Source of the DNA: JAJDTT01 sp965116695
GTDB taxonomy: Bacteria > Acidobacteriota > UBA6911 > RPQK01 > JAJDTT01
DNA length: 64,000 nucleotides
Reading direction: 5' to 3'
Assembly (NCBI GenBank): GCA_965116695.1
Contig: OZ220706.1
Location: 2,790,001 to 2,854,000, forward strand
The notes under the pieces are model-generated. The model worked only from the letters and a program-made list of their open reading frames with translations. It did not search any database and was not told where the DNA came from. A program made the position numbers and the translations under genes. Every line of letters starts with the position of its first letter. The first letter of the stretch is position 1. Below, one piece after another: positions 51,431-59,768 of the stretch.

Positions 51431-53326
51431 CTATTGCCTTGACCCGGTTTCCCTGGCCCGATAGGCCCTTTCCAGAAGCCGGTGGATGCTGGGGAACCTG
51501 GCGGCGGCGGGCCGCGCTCGTTCAAGAGCCTCGATGGCCGGCTCGGTCTCTCCCAACTCCAGGTAGAGAGCACCCAACTTGCGCAGATGATTCGGGTTGT
51601 CGGGAGCCTGCTCGACAGCCTGGAGAAAAGCCTCTTTCGCCCCCGGCATGTCCCCCAACAGATAACGGGCCGTTCCCAGCAGTGAGTAGGCAAGATCGTT
51701 GTTCGGCTGCCTCCTGATGCTCCCTTCGGCGGAAATGCGGGCTTGCTCATAGTCTCGCTTGCGGAGATGGATCTGGCCCCGCATGAGATCGACCCGCGCA
51801 TTCGTGGGGTCCCGTTCGCCCAGGAAATCCAGGACCTGGAGAACCCGGTCGTGCTCTCCCATCTGAAAGAACGTGTCTCCCAGAATCCAGACCTGACGGG
51901 AGTTCAGCTTCGGCCATCGATCCGGCCCCAGAGACTCGAGGACTGTCCGGGCCAAGTCATGCGCCCCCGATTGGGCCAAAGCGTTCGAATAGAAAACTGC
52001 GTACTTGGGGTTGCCGTCACCCAATCGAACGGCCTCTTTGAACTCGGAAGCGGCTCCCTGCCAATCCTGCTCCTGCCAACGACCCAGCCCCTGATGGAAG
52101 TAGGGCTCGGGATCGGACGGATCCGCCTGCTTCTGGCGCTCGAACAGCTCCGAGGCCTGCGAGATTTGTCCCATTTTGATCAGGTGTTGTCCATCCTTGC
52201 TGGTCCGCAGCCGCTCGGCGGCGACGCGGTGGCGCTCGGCTTCCTGCTCTCGCCCCAATCGAAAATACAGGCCGGCGAGAGTGACGTGGCCCTCCAGGAA
52301 ATTGGGATTCTCGTCCACCACTCCCTTCACGGTCCGGATGGCTTCTTCGATCCGGTTGGCGGAGTTGTAGACGAGGCCCATCTGAAATCGCGCATCGGGA
52401 TCCCCCGGCCGCGCTTTCAGCGCACGTTGGAAGCGGGCCAGGGCTTCGTCATATTTCTGCTCGTTCTCCAAGAGATAAATGCCGCGATACAGATTGGCGT
52501 CATAGTCGTCGGGATTGATCTCGAGTTCTTGCAGGAAGGCCTGGTTTGCCACCTCGTGCCGGTTCATGAGGCGGAGCAACTTCCCATACGTGGCATGCAG
52601 ACTGGGAACCCTCGGGTCAAGCGCGAGGGCTCTTTCCAGGCGCCTGGCCGCCCCCGGATAGTCCCCGTTTTCCATCAGCTCGCCGCCTCGGCGCGCCAAC
52701 CGGTTGAGCCAGTCTGCGCGCATTTCGGACCGGAACCTCGATGTCGGCCATTCCGTATCCTTCAGGGCGTTCTCGACCAGCGGCGTTCCCTCTTCCTCCC
52801 TCCCCTCTTCTTCCAGGGCAACCCCCAACAGATAGGTCAGGGCGGGAGACCGGGACAGTTCCATCTCCAGCGGCGACAGTAGCACGATCACCTTCCGCCA
52901 TTCGCCCAGATTGAAATGGCAGGAGGCCAGCAACTGAAGGGCTTCCCCGCTCTTCGATCCAGCGTTGACGACCTGGACCAGGACCTGCCTGGCCCTCTCG
53001 AAGTCGGCCCTTCGAAAATGGGCCCAGCCGAGGGCGTATCTGGCACCGTTCGGGTCTGCGAGACCACCGGATTCGAGAGCCTGTTCATACTGGGCGACCG
53101 CATCCTGATACCGGCCGCTCGAAGCATAGGCATTGCCCAGTTTGACGCGGGCCTCCACCAGGTCCGGGTGCCGGGCCAGCAAGGCCTGATACTGTTCGAC
53201 GGCGCCCTTCAGATCCCCGTCTTGCTGGAGTTGAACCGCCCGCCGCAGGGCCTTCTCCGGCTCGCCCTGCGCCAACAGCAGGAAACCCGCAAGAGCCGCG
53301 ATTGCCGGAAAATGGAACATGAGCAT
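51431..53326 (-). CDS. Exported TPR-repeat protein, large
   Basis: This is a 631-residue protein with a short signal peptide (MFHFPAIAALAGFLLLAQG, starting at the ATG at 53326 or 53320). It is made of tetratricopeptide repeats nearly throughout, for example VEARVKLGNAYASSGRYQDA, PDARFQMGLVYNSANRIEEA and DLAYSLLGTARYLLGDMPGA. No catalytic domain is visible. It sits next to a CRTAC1 gene, as the TPR genes at 14.7-17 kb do, but in convergent orientation. Confidence 0.88.
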   Translation of the reverse strand: MLMFHFPAIAALAGFLLLAQGEPEKALRRAVQLQQDGDLKGAVEQYQALLARHPDLVEARVKLGNAYASSGRYQDAVAQYEQALESGGLADPNGARYALGWAHFRRADFERARQVLVQVVNAGSKSGEALQLLASCHFNLGEWRKVIVLLSPLEMELSRSPALTYLLGVALEEEGREEEGTPLVENALKDTEWPTSRFRSEMRADWLNRLARRGGELMENGDYPGAARRLERALALDPRVPSLHATYGKLLRLMNRHEVANQAFLQELEINPDDYDANLYRGIYLLENEQKYDEALARFQRALKARPGDPDARFQMGLVYNSANRIEEAIRTVKGVVDENPNFLEGHVTLAGLYFRLGREQEAERHRVAAERLRTSKDGQHLIKMGQISQASELFERQKQADPSDPEPYFHQGLGRWQEQDWQGAASEFKEAVRLGDGNPKYAVFYSNALAQSGAHDLARTVLESLGPDRWPKLNSRQVWILGDTFFQMGEHDRVLQVLDFLGERDPTNARVDLMRGQIHLRKRDYEQARISAEGSIRRQPNNDLAYSLLGTARYLLGDMPGAKEAFLQAVEQAPDNPNHLRKLGALYLELGETEPAIEALERARPAAARFPSIHRLLERAYRARETGSRQ

Positions 53327-53448
53327 ATCTAAGACCAGCTACTCGGATACACTAATTCTTAGTGGGTGATATGAGTATAGACAGATTCAAATCCATGCGA
53401 GGCGGGTTTCCGGCGGCGACAACCTGCTGTTGCTTGAAAGGAACATGA

Positions 53449-54237
53449 ATGGACCTGGGACTGAGCGGAAAACGCGCTATCGTCACCGGCGGCAATCGAG
53501 GCATCGGACGGTGCTGCGCCCTGGCGCTCGCCCGGGAGGGCGCGCGGATCAGCATTACGGCCCGTGACCGGAATCTGCTGGACCGGACCGTCGGGGAGAT
53601 CAACAAGGCGGGCGGCGAAGGATACGCCGTGTCCGCCGACCTGACGGCATTGGAGGCCTGCCACCGCGTCGTGGACGAATCGGTCGAACGATTCGGAGGG
53701 GTCGATATCCTGGTGAACTGCGCGGGTGCGGCAAGGGCGCACGACATCCTGGATCTTCCCACCGAGCTGATCGACGACGCGCTGGGGCTGAAGAGCTACA
53801 GCTACCTTCGCATGTCCCAACTCGTGATTCCCCATATGAAGAGGAACGGCTGGGGGCGTATCGTCAACATCGCGGGAAGCGCCGGTGCGAGTCCGGCCCA
53901 GGGCAACATCCCGGTGAGCCTGGCCAACATCACCATTCTCAACATGACCCGCGCGCTGTCGGACGCAGTCTCGGGGGACGGCATTCTGGTCAATACCATC
54001 TGTCCCGGCTTCACCAACACGCAGAGGGCGCGCGATCTGTTTCATGCCAAGGCGGACAAGGAGGGCCGGGACGTGGAGGAAGTCCTCGATGATCTCGGGA
54101 AAGGACTTCCCGCCGGCCGCATCGCCGAGCCGGAGGAGATCGCCGGCGTCGTCGCCTTTCTGGCATCGGAGGTCTGCTCCTACATGTTCGGAAGTTCCAT
54201 CTACATGGACGGCGGCGACCGGCGCAGCACGCCATAG
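53449..54237 (+). CDS. SDR-family protein lacking the catalytic Tyr and Lys
   Basis: This is a 262-residue protein with a normal nucleotide-binding motif TGGNRGIGRC (about residues 13-22), a VNCAGA motif and a C-terminal MDGGDRRST. Where YxxxK should be, alignment of the helix (NITILNMTRAL against AALLNLTKAL) places VSLAN, so Tyr becomes Val and Lys becomes Asn. Ser in IAGSAG is retained. Classical SDR catalysis therefore seems unlikely. Some SDR subfamilies have this substitution and may bind cofactor, use another acid, or regulate. It precedes the dehydrogenase gene by 70 bases on the same strand. Confidence 0.87.
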   Translation: MDLGLSGKRAIVTGGNRGIGRCCALALAREGARISITARDRNLLDRTVGEINKAGGEGYAVSADLTALEACHRVVDESVERFGGVDILVNCAGAARAHDILDLPTELIDDALGLKSYSYLRMSQLVIPHMKRNGWGRIVNIAGSAGASPAQGNIPVSLANITILNMTRALSDAVSGDGILVNTICPGFTNTQRARDLFHAKADKEGRDVEEVLDDLGKGLPAGRIAEPEEIAGVVAFLASEVCSYMFGSSIYMDGGDRRSTP

Positions 54238-54307
54238 ATTCACATCGGTCCTGACTTCACGCAGGCCGTAATTTCCGCGAAACAGGGACCCGTAGAGAGG
54301 TGCCGAT

Positions 54308-55186
54308 ATGAGAGTCGGATTCATTGGACTGGGCGCCATGGGGAACCCCATGGCCGCCAACCTGCAGAAGGCAGGATACGAACTGACCATCCACGACATC
54401 CGTCGCGAGCAGGGTCGAAACCTTGAGGATGCGGGCGCCGTCTGGGCGACGAGCCCCTCGGCGACGGCCGAGCGATCCGACGCGGTGCTGCTCTCCCTGC
54501 CCGGTCCTGCGCAAGTGGAATCGGTCGTGCTGGGCGAGAACGGCGTCTTTTCCGGTCTGGCCGCGGGAGGCGCCTGCATCGACACCAGCACCAATTCACC
54601 GGCGGTCATGCGCCGCATCGCGGAAGCCGGCGCCTCCAGAGGCATTCAGGTCCTGGATGCGCCCATCAGCGGGGGCATCTGGGGTGCGCGGGACGCCTCG
54701 TTGACCGTATTCGCCGGTGGAGACGAGGCAGCGTTCGAAAAGTATCGTCCGCTTTTCCGGTGCATCGGAAAGACCGTGGTCCACATGGGTCCGCTCGGCT
54801 CCGGCAACGCCGCCAAGCTGGTGAACAACCTGATCATGTACATCAACTTCATCGCTGCCTGCGAGGGGATGGCCCTGGGCGTGAAGGCGGGTCTGGATCC
54901 GCGGACCCTGCTCGACGTCATCAAGCCGAGCATGGGCCACAGCACGTTCATGGAAAGGACCATGAAGCTGTCTCTGGACGGCAAACCGCTGCATTTCGTG
55001 ACTGACGGAGCGGTCAAGGATATGCGTCTCTGTGTCGAATTGGGCAGAGAGTTGGGCGTGCCGCTGGACGCAGGTCCGCTCGTCGAAACACTTATTACGC
55101 AGTTCCGGGATGCGGGGCACGGGCAGGAGGACACCCTCACGTACATCCCCGACTACATGCGGCGGTCAGGGGTCGATTGGGGATAA
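54308..55186 (+). CDS. 3-Hydroxyisobutyrate-dehydrogenase family (beta-hydroxyacid) oxidoreductase
   Basis: This is a 292-residue enzyme with the N-terminal motif VGFIGLGAMGNPMAANLQKAG. The substrate-binding signature is LDAPISGGIWGARDASLTVFAGG (near 115), and the catalytic Lys lies in GSGNAAKLVNNLI (near 178). The family oxidises beta-hydroxy acids (3-hydroxyisobutyrate, tartronate semialdehyde, 6-phosphogluconate relatives) with NAD(P). The exact substrate is not readable. It probably forms an operon with the preceding degenerate SDR. A perfect hairpin follows the gene. Confidence 0.93.
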   Translation: MRVGFIGLGAMGNPMAANLQKAGYELTIHDIRREQGRNLEDAGAVWATSPSATAERSDAVLLSLPGPAQVESVVLGENGVFSGLAAGGACIDTSTNSPAVMRRIAEAGASRGIQVLDAPISGGIWGARDASLTVFAGGDEAAFEKYRPLFRCIGKTVVHMGPLGSGNAAKLVNNLIMYINFIAACEGMALGVKAGLDPRTLLDVIKPSMGHSTFMERTMKLSLDGKPLHFVTDGAVKDMRLCVELGRELGVPLDAGPLVETLITQFRDAGHGQEDTLTYIPDYMRRSGVDWG

Positions 55187-55205
55187 ACGCCCCTCCTTGC
55201 AAAAC

Positions 55206-55236
55206 GAAAGAGGGCGCCCACAAGGGGCGCCCCTAC
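55206..55236 (-). repeat. REP-B palindromic repeat, single copy
   Basis: On the reverse strand this reads GTAGGGGCGCCCCTTGTGGG followed by CGCCCTCTTTC. It is the same head, palindrome and tail as the halves of the bipartite elements at 32.9 and 35.7 kb, in a single-unit form. It lies between convergent genes. Confidence 0.78.
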
Positions 55237-55252
55237 GATTTCCAAAGGAGCA

Positions 55253-55280
55253 TAGAAGGAGGCTCCGGGGCCTCCTTCTA
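55253..55280. terminator. Perfect 11-bp hairpin between convergent genes
   Basis: TAGAAGGAGGC and GCCTCCTTCTA pair perfectly around a TCCGGG loop. It lies between the stops at 55186 (forward) and 55298 (reverse), so it could terminate both transcripts. There is no U-tract, so the mechanism is uncertain. Confidence 0.55.
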
Positions 55281-55297
55281 CACAATGGCGAGCCGGG

Positions 55298-58200
55298 TCA
55301 GAAATAGACCTTCAAGGCGGTTTGGATCACCCGGCCGAATTGCGCTCCACTGACCCTTCCGAAGGCTGCGCTCTGAATATTGGAGCTCGGGCCGCCAAAG
55401 TTCGGGTGGTTGAAGGCATTGAAGAACTCGAACCGGAGCTGCAACCGCCCCTCTTCGGTGGGCAGCATCGGAAGAGCCCAGTTCTTGATCAGAGCCAGAT
55501 CCTGGTTGATGATGCCGTCCCGATCGATGATGTTCCGGCCGCTGTTCCCGTATGTATTGATGGGATTCAATGCAAAGGCGGCCGTGTTGAACCATTCCTC
55601 GATGGTGGGGCTGCTCTTGGTGCCGTCGCGCAACCGGTTCGGCTGACGCGCGTTATAAGTGGATCCCGTGTTGGAATTGTCGCTGGACATGCCGATCGTT
55701 ATCGGCAGTCCGGTGTTCAGCGTCGTAATGCCGCCAAACTGCCAACCGCCCAGAATATTCCGGATCAAACCGGGTTGGCCTTGCATTTTCGGAAGCAGGT
55801 AGTTCCAACTGAAGGACAGCCGGTGTCCCATATCCCAATCGCTTCGAGCGTTGTTGGTGTCCGTCAGCCGATACGTCGTCACCGATCCAAAGGAATCCCA
55901 GTCGGTCGTCTTCGCATAGGTATAGCCCATGAGGAAGCTGAGATTGGTACCGGTTTTCCTGAGGGTGACCTGAAGCGCATTGTAATCGGACATCCCGGCG
56001 CCGGCGTCCTGGATATTGAAGCCGATATTGGGCCAGGGGCGCCGTTCCTGCTCGAAGGGAGGCGCACCAAGTTGCGGAAGCGGCCGATTGAGTTCCTGCC
56101 TCTGGGACAGCTTCCTTCCCGTCGATCCGACATAGGCCGTCTCCAGCAAGACTTGGCCCGGAAGCATGTTCTGGATACTCAAGGTCCAGTTCTGCAGATA
56201 CGGACTCCGTCTCTTGCTGGTGATCAGCGAGACATATCCGATCGGATCACTCATATCCAGGATTTCATTGAAGTTGTCCGGATCGAATACGGGAGGATCC
56301 TTGAACAGTGTGCCGATATCGATGGGATTCCTGGGGTCCCGGCTGATGGCATTGTTGATGAACGCATTCTGCGGACCGGAACTGTCCCAGGCCAAGTCGT
56401 TACCCGGGGTTTCGTCGTAGAAGACACCGTAGCTGCCGCGAAGCACGAAATTCTGGTTGGCGGAGGGTGTCCAGGCGAACCCGATCCGCGGAGCAAAATC
56501 GTTGAAGTCGGTGTCGATCAGACTCCCGGGACCTCCAAAGATCACGCCTCCACGAGGGCGCGTGAAGTCCATGATGTCCAGATAGTTGCCCCCTTCCGGT
56601 CCCACCTCCAGAGCCAGCCAGGGATGGACCTGGTAGCGCAAGGCCAGGGTCAGGCTGAAATTCGGCGTCACGCGGATGCGATCCTCGAAATAGGCGTCCC
56701 ACCACCAGGAAACACGATTCGCTCCGGCCGCCGCAGCGCCCGTGGAGTTCTCGGGATGTCCCAACAGGAAGTCGGCGACGTCGTTCCCGGTAATGATTCC
56801 TGAGAACTGGAAGTTCCCCTGGGTCCATGAAGCCGCCAGTTGCTGTGTGAACCGGTCGATGAGGGTCATGCCGAAGGTCATCTCGTGCCGGCCCTGGGTG
56901 TAGCTCATGTCGGCCATGTAGTAGATGTCGTTGTTGACCGGGACGATGCAGTTGCCGGCGCCCCCAAAGCGCGTGTAGGAGACCATGGCCGCAGCCGGGG
57001 CGTAGTTGCAGGTCCGGGCCGTGTTGATGTTCCGGATGCCATACCTCTCCGACCAGATCGGGTCCGTGTCCCGTTCCAGGTTTTGCGCCAGTGACATGAT
57101 GGCGCGGTTCAATCCGGCCCGCGCATCCAGAACCAGGTTATTGGCAAATACGTGGGTCCAATTGACGACGGCATTTCTTCCGTAGAGCGGATACTCGACA
57201 TTCGCGCCTCTGTTGATTCTGCTGTCGAACAATTGCGAGTCGGAGTAGATCACCCGGGCAAAGATCTTGTCGTTTTCTGTGGCCTGCCAATCTCCACGCC
57301 AGATCCATTTCGTATCGTCCTGGATTCTCGGCGCCGCACCCGTGAAGTTGTTGGCCGCGCCGGGAAGATTGGGCGCGGGGATCAGGCCGTCCTCCATGTA
57401 CAACCGCGCCCAAGGATGAATGCGATTGGACGGAATCTGGTTGTTGGGAAAGGGCTCACCCGTCATCGGGTCCATGATGGGGGTCGACAACGAGGAAAAA
57501 TTCCCCTGGAGATAACTCGTCGGCGGCACGGTGAGGAATTGCGTGTTGAACCGGCTTGAATTCAACCCCTCCAAGGAGACGTACCAGAACAACTTGTCCT
57601 GCAGTACCGGGCCCCCGACCTCGAAGCCCCACTGGTGTTGGCGAAACTCTCCCAGTTCCCGGTCAAAGAAGCCTCTGGCGTCCAGGTTGTCGTTGCGGTG
57701 AAAGAACCAGGCGCTGCCATGGATCGCGTTGGTTCCCTGCTTGGTGACGACGCTGACCACGCCCGGGGTCTGGCCGCGGCCCGTGAAAAAGCCCTTCTGG
57801 ACCTTGAATTCCGAGATGGCGTCGACTTGAACGAGGGCCCCCGGAGCACCGTAAAAATGCTCCTTGAAAGGAATTCCGTCGAATACGTACGACGTGGAAC
57901 TCACCCGCGTCCCGGAAATGGCAGCGGAGGTCTGGCGAGGACCATATGCCCATTGCGCGACGCCGGGAGCCGAAGCGCCGGCCTGCACGCCGGCCTGAAT
58001 CCCGGCAAGCTGCAGGAATCCTCTTCCGTTCAGCGGCAGTTCCTCCACCATCTCCTCGCCGATCACGGTGCCCAGCTCGGCGGTTCTCCGGTCGACGACC
58101 GTCGCCTCGGCCGTGACCAACACCGTATCGCTGACTTCCCCCACCTGAAGCGTCAGGGTGTGATCCACCACGGCGAAGACCTCGAGTTGGATCCCCTCCA

Positions 58201-58480
58201 CCACCGCCTTTTTGAAGCCGGGCATCTCCACACTGAGGGTGTACGAGCCCACCGGCAGGGCGGCAAAACTGAAGACCCCCTGTTCGTTGGAGATGCCGGA
58301 TCTGCGGAGGCCCGTCGCCTCGTTGACGGCCTCAACGTCGGCCCCGGGGACCACCGCGGTGGTGTCGTCCAGCACTCTGCCGGTGATGGTCCCGGACCCT
58401 TCCGCCTGGGCCCGGAGCCCGCCGGTCGACGCCAGAACGACGGCGACCAACATGATTACGGTTATCGAACTACGTCTCAT
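55298..58480 (-). CDS. TonB-dependent receptor-like outer-membrane protein with carboxypeptidase-regulatory-like domain (Oar type)
   Basis: This is a 1060-residue protein with a signal peptide (about residues 1-25). A CarboxypepD_reg-like domain (about 28-110, TGRVLDDTTAVVPGADVEAV) and a plug (about 120-260, ELPLNGRGFLQLAGIQAGVQAG, QKGFFTGRGQTPGVVSVVTK) come next. A large beta-barrel ends in RVIQTALKVYF with terminal Phe. GGAGG precedes the ATG. The plug motif LPLNGR is more canonical than in the 9760-12777 paralogue, so the two probably serve different ligands. It may import the substrate of the two dehydrogenase-type genes it faces, but that is only context. Confidence 0.94.
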   Translation of the reverse strand: MRRSSITVIMLVAVVLASTGGLRAQAEGSGTITGRVLDDTTAVVPGADVEAVNEATGLRRSGISNEQGVFSFAALPVGSYTLSVEMPGFKKAVVEGIQLEVFAVVDHTLTLQVGEVSDTVLVTAEATVVDRRTAELGTVIGEEMVEELPLNGRGFLQLAGIQAGVQAGASAPGVAQWAYGPRQTSAAISGTRVSSTSYVFDGIPFKEHFYGAPGALVQVDAISEFKVQKGFFTGRGQTPGVVSVVTKQGTNAIHGSAWFFHRNDNLDARGFFDRELGEFRQHQWGFEVGGPVLQDKLFWYVSLEGLNSSRFNTQFLTVPPTSYLQGNFSSLSTPIMDPMTGEPFPNNQIPSNRIHPWARLYMEDGLIPAPNLPGAANNFTGAAPRIQDDTKWIWRGDWQATENDKIFARVIYSDSQLFDSRINRGANVEYPLYGRNAVVNWTHVFANNLVLDARAGLNRAIMSLAQNLERDTDPIWSERYGIRNINTARTCNYAPAAAMVSYTRFGGAGNCIVPVNNDIYYMADMSYTQGRHEMTFGMTLIDRFTQQLAASWTQGNFQFSGIITGNDVADFLLGHPENSTGAAAAGANRVSWWWDAYFEDRIRVTPNFSLTLALRYQVHPWLALEVGPEGGNYLDIMDFTRPRGGVIFGGPGSLIDTDFNDFAPRIGFAWTPSANQNFVLRGSYGVFYDETPGNDLAWDSSGPQNAFINNAISRDPRNPIDIGTLFKDPPVFDPDNFNEILDMSDPIGYVSLITSKRRSPYLQNWTLSIQNMLPGQVLLETAYVGSTGRKLSQRQELNRPLPQLGAPPFEQERRPWPNIGFNIQDAGAGMSDYNALQVTLRKTGTNLSFLMGYTYAKTTDWDSFGSVTTYRLTDTNNARSDWDMGHRLSFSWNYLLPKMQGQPGLIRNILGGWQFGGITTLNTGLPITIGMSSDNSNTGSTYNARQPNRLRDGTKSSPTIEEWFNTAAFALNPINTYGNSGRNIIDRDGIINQDLALIKNWALPMLPTEEGRLQLRFEFFNAFNHPNFGGPSSNIQSAAFGRVSGAQFGRVIQTALKVYF

Positions 58481-58664
58481 TTCTTTTCCTCCCCATCAAT
58501 GGGAATAAAGTAAGGTTGAGGGAAATCACCCGACGTGAATGCGCAGCTTCCGCCTTGCGATAGAAGAGCCGACTGGTCGAAGCGAAGCGATCAGCGTGTA
58601 CACGGTCGGGCATACTTCGTCCCGTAGCCTGGGATGGCGGAAGTTTAGGGGATGCCGTCCGGCA

Positions 58665-59768
58665 ATGTCAACAGCCAAAGTGTCGCTCGTACGGGACGTG
58701 TCCATTCCAGGCAGGGCGAGAACGATTTCACCGACTGGCCATGTGGATAATCGGAGTTACGTGACGCGCCTTTTTGGCCGCCAGGCAGCCGCTCCCATCG
58801 TCGAAGCCTATCTCAAGCTGGAAGAGCACGAGGAATATCTGGGCTGGCGAGGCCAGGGGAACTTCCCTCAGTGGGGAGATCCCCGGGAGATCACCATCAT
58901 GAAGCGGCGGTTCCGAACGCAGCTCAACCCTTACGACGGTCCCCATTTCGACGGCTGGGACGACTTCGTCAAAGATTGCCGCAAACGCCATCAGATCTTT
59001 GGCGGCAGCCTGGAGATGCTCCGCGAGGCCCTGGCCAAGCTTCTGGAAGCCAGTCCTCGGGTCCGAACGGCCGCCCGCCGGGAGCTGGACTATCTAGTCA
59101 ACAAAACCGAAGCTTACATGCTTCATTTCGAGTTGGTGCGTCTGCTGGAGGAAGGCTACATCAGTTATGACGAGGCTTTTCAAATCAAAGCCCGAAACCG
59201 GGAGGCGGCCTTCCGGGACAGGTTAGTTCGCTGCCAGGACCTTTTCCAGGCGGCCCACCGGAAGGCACGAGAGGTTGCCGAAAAAGAGGCGGAATTCATC
59301 GATCATCCTTCCGACGTGGCCATTCTCTTTGAGCTCAACTCAGAGGTCTTGACGGCTACCGAGGAGTGCGCGAAATTCATCAAGAATGTGGTCAATTTCC
59401 ATCACGGCCTCCCCTACTGGGAGGAGGTCCGCTGGCACCGCTGGTCTACCCGTTACACCAATGAGATCATCAAATTGGATTCGGGCCGCGGGCTCGCCCA
59501 GGTGGCACAGGTTCGCCCCGCCAATCTTTCCAGCATACAGGAGCGGCCGCTGGCCGCGAATCCATTAAACTTCGCAGTACGAAGTGCGAACGCCGAAGTT
59601 GGACGCAGTTCGAACTTCGCACTTCGACTTCGCACTTTGCGAGGTTCGGCACTGAGGTGCCTCCCACCTTTCATTCTCCAATATGCCTGTGGAGTCCGGA
59701 ATGTGGGAGCCTCAGGCTCCGAATCCCATCAGCCGGGCTCGTCACAAGCCGGTTCTACGACTTCGTGA
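58665..59768 (+). CDS. Unrecognised protein, probably a 5'-truncated remnant with a repeat-derived tail
   Basis: The convincing coding part runs from about 58745 to 59550. It is a charged, helical, Trp-rich sequence (RLFGRQAAAPIVEAYLKLEE, then LPYWEEVRWHRWS). Its helical style, with AA..I.EA..KLEE runs, recalls the C-terminal helical domain of large glycoside hydrolases such as alpha-glucuronidase-type enzymes, but I cannot name a family. No signal peptide or catalytic domain precedes it, and the sequence before about 58740 has no coding character, so the start (58665, 58743 or elsewhere) is arbitrary. After about residue 300 the frame is palindromic repeat DNA (NFAVRSANAEVGRSSNFAL), and it ends 40 bases inside the convergent CRTAC1 gene. 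Confidence 0.5.
   Translation: MSTAKVSLVRDVSIPGRARTISPTGHVDNRSYVTRLFGRQAAAPIVEAYLKLEEHEEYLGWRGQGNFPQWGDPREITIMKRRFRTQLNPYDGPHFDGWDDFVKDCRKRHQIFGGSLEMLREALAKLLEASPRVRTAARRELDYLVNKTEAYMLHFELVRLLEEGYISYDEAFQIKARNREAAFRDRLVRCQDLFQAAHRKAREVAEKEAEFIDHPSDVAILFELNSEVLTATEECAKFIKNVVNFHHGLPYWEEVRWHRWSTRYTNEIIKLDSGRGLAQVAQVRPANLSSIQERPLAANPLNFAVRSANAEVGRSSNFALRLRTLRGSALRCLPPFILQYACGVRNVGASGSESHQPGSSQAGSTTS
59573..59722. repeat. Palindromic repeat element of a third type
   Basis: CGAAGTGCGAA (59580-59590) and TTCGCACTTCG (59616-59626) are exact inverted 11-mers around a GTTCGAAC palindrome. Additional ACTTCGCA copies flank them. A second inverted pair, CTGAGGTGCCTCCCAC (59652) and GTGGGAGCCTCAG (59703), follows. 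The composition is unlike the neighbouring coding DNA. Confidence 0.65.
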
